From contig JAISUQ010000088.1 in assembly GCA_031272005.1 (NCBI GenBank), positions 1-6,308 of the forward strand: DNA of 6,308 bases. Reading direction: 5' to 3'. Below the pieces are notes generated by a model. The model searched no databases and was not told the DNA's origin. It worked only from the letters and a program-made list of their open reading frames with translations. Positions 3,886-6,308 of the stretch are shown here, piece by piece. Positions within the stretch are counted from its first letter, which is position 1; every line of letters starts with the position of its first letter. The stretch comes from Coriobacteriales bacterium (GTDB lineage: Bacteria; Actinomycetota; Coriobacteriia; Coriobacteriales; UBA8131). The position numbers were made by a program, and so were the translations under genes.

Positions 3886-6308
3886 CGGACTATGCGGAAG
3901 AGCTGGTGACAGAAGTCGGTCCCCGGCCTTTTGGCACCCAACAGGAGCAGGAAGCGGCCGACATGATTGCCGCCCGCTTCGCCGAATTTGGGCTGGACGC
4001 CACAGTGGAGGAGTTCAGCTGCGGCAACCTGCGGGTTTGGGTCAAGATCGCCTATCTCTTCTTGGGCGTGGTGGCAGCAGAAATGCTGTTCTTCATGCCC
4101 AAGCTGCACATCGTTTCCCTGATACTGGCCATCCTGGCCGTAGCTCTGCTGGTATTGGACGTACTGGACCTCAACCCGCTGTACTCGATGTTCAAGGACA
4201 GCCTGAGCCAGAATGTCATCGCCCGCTATGTGCCGCCCGGCATGGCGGCCTCCAGCCGCAACCGCAAGATTGTCCTGGTGGCCCATTACGACTCGGCGCG
4301 GGTGCGGGTGCAGGCCATGCCCTTGCTGGGGCGGCTCTACGGCTTGATTCGCCTGGCGGTGGGCGCCGCTCTGGCAGCGGTGCTGCTGCTCGCGGCACTG
4401 AGTTTTGCCCCCCTGCCCGAGATTGTCCAACTGGTATTAAAGGTGCTGGTCTGCGTGGCCGGCGTGATTATCGCCTTGTATCTGCTGGCTGAGGTAGCCA
4501 ACCGCCTGTTGCCCTATAATGCCGGCGCCAACTGTAATGCCGCCGGCGTGGCTGCCCTCTACGGCGTAGCCCTGAGGTTGGCTGGCAAGGAAAGCGGCCG
4601 CAGCGGTTCGGTGCGCGAAGGCCGACTGCGCTCTGGCTCCCGACGGAGCAGTGCCGCTGACGGAGCTGAGGCAGCCGGAGCAGCCGGGGCGGCTGGGATA
4701 GCTGGGGCAGCCGGGGCGGGCGACTTCGACGCCACCGGCGGCTTTGCCGCAGCTGATCCCAACAGCACGGGCAATCTGCGCGGTGCCAGATCCCGACGCT
4801 CTGAAGGTCGGAGTGCCGTTGGCGGGGCTGCTGCTGCAGCCGGCACGGCAGCTGCGGCTGAGGCAGATGCCGACCTGCAACCGGGGGTCCGGCGTCGGCG
4901 TGCCGCTGGTGACAACGCGCTCTCCAGCGCTGACCAACTGCCGCCAGCCTCCACAGGAGCAGACGCTCACAACGGCGCCAACGGCTCGACTATCCGCTCC
5001 GGCGTCGTACACAGCAGAGCCCCGCGACCGATTCCCGAAGAGTTGGTTGCTCCCGATGGCCGCACTCCCAACACCATGATTGCACCGGAGCACCGCCTGA
5101 GCTCAGTAGGCGACAACCTGGTTTCGAACTCCCTGCCGACGACGGGTGCCGGCGTTGGCACCCTGGGCACCGTTGGCTCGGCCAGCGCGATGGGGGCGGC
5201 TTCTGCCGCAGCCGGTCAGGCCGGGGCCGCCGTGGCCGCCGGGGCCGCTGGGGCCGGAGCCGCTGGCGCTGCCGGCGCCGCCGGTCATGCTGCAGGCAAC
5301 CGCTTCGTCTCCCAACGCCCGCCTCTCTCCGAAATCGAAGAACGCAACCGCCAGCTGGCCGCCGAACGCGAGCGGATAGCCGAGCAGGAACGCCAGAAGA
5401 TCCTGGAGCTGGGCACCAAACGCAACGCCGACGGCACGCCGGAATGGTTCACCAAGGCCCGCGAAGCCGCTGGCCGCAAGAACGAGCGCAAGCAGAAGAC
5501 CGAAGGCGAGGAGCCGCAGATCGTGCGCTCGCGCTATGCCGATATGCCCATCGTCGGCGAGCCAGTACCCAAGTCCAGCGCCACCCGGACTCCCACCAGC
5601 AAAGATGGCGCGGATAAGCCCACCAGTCAGCCCGCTGTCAGCAGTGCAACCGACCAATCAGCCAGCGGCGCGACCGACCATGCGACCGACCACGCGACCC
5701 GCTCTGCCAGCCAGGCAGCGCCTGCCGCTTCGGGCTCCCAGAACATCATCCCGGGCGACGGTCAGGCGACACTGTCGGCCAGTGCCGAGTTGGAGCGTCT
5801 GGCCGCGGCCGCCCCAGCCCCAGCACCTGACCTGCCGGAGTTGGACATCACCTCCGAATCCGTACCTTTGCACATCAACCAATACGGCAGCGACATCACG
5901 GCTGCTGCTGGCGAGCAACCAACATCTGGTGGCACCTCATACAGCCCGTTGTCGGTGAGCCTGCCCGAGTCTCGCGGCGATTTGCCAACCAACGGGTCGC
6001 TGTCCGCCGGCAGCTCCCAGCCTGTCGGCAGCTCCCTGCCCACCAGCAGCGCGCAGTCTTCCGTAAGCGCAACCACCGCGCAGCGCCCCGGCCAACCCGA
6101 AGTCGCTCCGGCCGACCTCACCGGCCTGGACCGCCAGGCCTTCAAGGTCGTCTCGGCCAGCGTTGAGAGCAACCGCACGCTGATAGTGCCGGTGCAGGAA
6201 GGCGACGAGGCCGTTGCCCAGGCCGACCGCCAGCGCAACGAGCAGCGCTCCCGCCTGCGCGACCTGCCCAGTTTTTCCAGCAGCGATAATGGGCCCGCAA
6301 CCGAGAGC
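3873..6308 (+). CDS. M28-family metallopeptidase homologue with four membrane helices and a giant low-complexity region (3' end outside window)
   Basis: The frame is open from ATG to the right edge (812 codons, no stop). Residues 1-50 match the M28 start (VGPRPFGTQQEQEAADMIAA...FGLDATVEEFSC), with no signal peptide. VLVAHYDS (134-141) is the first zinc motif, with His138 and Asp140. GANCNAAGVAAL (218-229) is the second, where the usual metal-bridging Asp of GxNDNxSG is Cys221. Membrane helices are predicted at ~55-75, 79-98, 160-178 and 184-206. Arg/Lys-rich segments after helices 2 and 4 put the catalytic parts in the cytoplasm. From ~238 onward the protein is Ala/Gly/Ser/Pro-rich, with Gly-X-Y tracts (267-283 and 440-475), a charged probable coiled coil (485-518), a PEWFTKAREAAGRK segment (523-536) and a basic VRSRYADMP patch. 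The remaining M28 motifs (Glu-Glu, Asp, final His) are not visible and, if present, lie to the right. The family call is good; catalytic activity is uncertain. Confidence 0.9.
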   Translation, partial: MAKLTDYAEELVTEVGPRPFGTQQEQEAADMIAARFAEFGLDATVEEFSCGNLRVWVKIAYLFLGVVAAEMLFFMPKLHIVSLILAILAVALLVLDVLDLNPLYSMFKDSLSQNVIARYVPPGMAASSRNRKIVLVAHYDSARVRVQAMPLLGRLYGLIRLAVGAALAAVLLLAALSFAPLPEIVQLVLKVLVCVAGVIIALYLLAEVANRLLPYNAGANCNAAGVAALYGVALRLAGKESGRSGSVREGRLRSGSRRSSAADGAEAAGAAGAAGIAGAAGAGDFDATGGFAAADPNSTGNLRGARSRRSEGRSAVGGAAAAAGTAAAAEADADLQPGVRRRRAAGDNALSSADQLPPASTGADAHNGANGSTIRSGVVHSRAPRPIPEELVAPDGRTPNTMIAPEHRLSSVGDNLVSNSLPTTGAGVGTLGTVGSASAMGAASAAAGQAGAAVAAGAAGAGAAGAAGAAGHAAGNRFVSQRPPLSEIEERNRQLAAERERIAEQERQKILELGTKRNADGTPEWFTKAREAAGRKNERKQKTEGEEPQIVRSRYADMPIVGEPVPKSSATRTPTSKDGADKPTSQPAVSSATDQSASGATDHATDHATRSASQAAPAASGSQNIIPGDGQATLSASAELERLAAAAPAPAPDLPELDITSESVPLHINQYGSDITAAAGEQPTSGGTSYSPLSVSLPESRGDLPTNGSLSAGSSQPVGSSLPTSSAQSSVSATTAQRPGQPEVAPADLTGLDRQAFKVVSASVESNRTLIVPVQEGDEAVAQADRQRNEQRSRLRDLPSFSSSDNGPATES
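4671..4721 (+). repeat. First Ala-rich Gly-X-Y tract in the M28-like gene
   Basis: Residues 267-283 have Gly at 269, 272, 275, 278 and 281, with Ala in nearly all other positions and one Ile. The 12-base string ggggcggctggg at 4686-4697 also occurs at 673-684 within the Gly-X-Y repeat of the second gene. The tract follows a Ser/Arg-rich stretch just after the second metal motif. Confidence 0.8.
5190..5297 (+). repeat. Second Ala-rich Gly-X-Y tract in the M28-like gene
   Basis: Residues 440-475 are almost entirely Ala and Gly. Gly recurs every third residue at 448, 451, 457, 460 and, after a one-residue register slip, at 462, 465, 468 and 471. It is built from gcc/ggg-type codons with near-repeats and immediately precedes the charged coiled-coil-like segment, so it may act as a spacer. 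Confidence 0.8.
5670..5699 (+). repeat. 12-base tandem repeat encoding ATDH units
   Basis: Copies of gcgaccgaccay lie at 5670-5681 and 5682-5693 with a half copy at 5694-5699, encoding ATDHATDHAT in the low-complexity part of the M28-like protein. Likely a slippage product. Confidence 0.75.

Noticed and set aside
4037..4492. A 151-codon + strand frame overlapping the M28-like gene in another frame
   Set aside because: It covers the region encoding HYDS and membrane helices in the real frame, and its own product is Gly/Arg/Ala-rich without motifs.
4437..5657. Several minus-strand reading frames of 131 to 218 codons within the M28-like gene
   Set aside because: The + strand frame is continuously open from 3873 with M28 motifs and a perfect ribosome binding site; the minus frames are low-complexity shadows of its Ala/Gly-rich codons.
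5670..5699. CRISPR-like repeat
   Set aside because: The unit is 12 bases, tandem, in frame and without spacers; it is a coding microsatellite.
5536..5958. A 140-codon + strand frame inside the low-complexity region
   Set aside because: Its Pro/Arg/Thr-rich product is an out-of-frame reading of repeated Ala/Ser codons; no start signal is evident.

Overview
The window is GC-rich and densely coding on the + strand, with codons strongly biased to G or C at the third position. Together with the PurA sequence, a TTG start and very short intergenic gaps, this fits a high-GC bacterium. An actinobacterium of the Coriobacteriia/Eggerthellaceae type is my best guess, but it is an inference from composition and general appearance, not a search result.

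Layout: (1) bases 1-423 are the last 140 codons of purA (adenylosuccinate synthetase), cut by the left edge. (2) 436-2316 encodes a 626-residue uncharacterised membrane protein. Its N-terminus resembles a degenerate gamma-glutamylcyclotransferase/AIG2-like fold interrupted by a Gly-X-Y tract, and its C-terminus carries a helical region and a two-helix membrane anchor. (3) 2319-3761 encodes a 480-residue single-pass membrane protein with an acidic Asp/Ala-rich cytoplasmic arm, which includes a hexapeptide repeat, and a helical extracytoplasmic domain. (4) After a 111-base gap with a good sigma-70-type promoter, a structured leader and a strong ribosome binding site, a large reading frame runs from 3873 to the right edge without a stop (812 codons visible). 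It is an M28-family metallopeptidase homologue built around four membrane helices, followed by at least 570 residues of low-complexity, probably disordered sequence.

Genes 1-3 are almost contiguous (12-base and 2-base gaps) and are probably cotranscribed from a promoter upstream of the window. Gene 4 has its own promoter. Beyond purA, no pathway can be assigned. The three downstream products are all predicted membrane proteins carrying Ala-rich repetitive segments, and two of them share collagen-like Gly-X-Y tracts with Ala in most X/Y positions.

The main points of interest are the M28 homologue, the degenerate GGCT-like motif, and the shared Gly-X-Y inserts. The M28 homologue has a membrane hairpin between its first two metal motifs, Cys in place of the bridging Asp, and a giant low-complexity insertion. 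I saw no tRNA, rRNA, CRISPR array, insertion sequence or clear intrinsic terminator.
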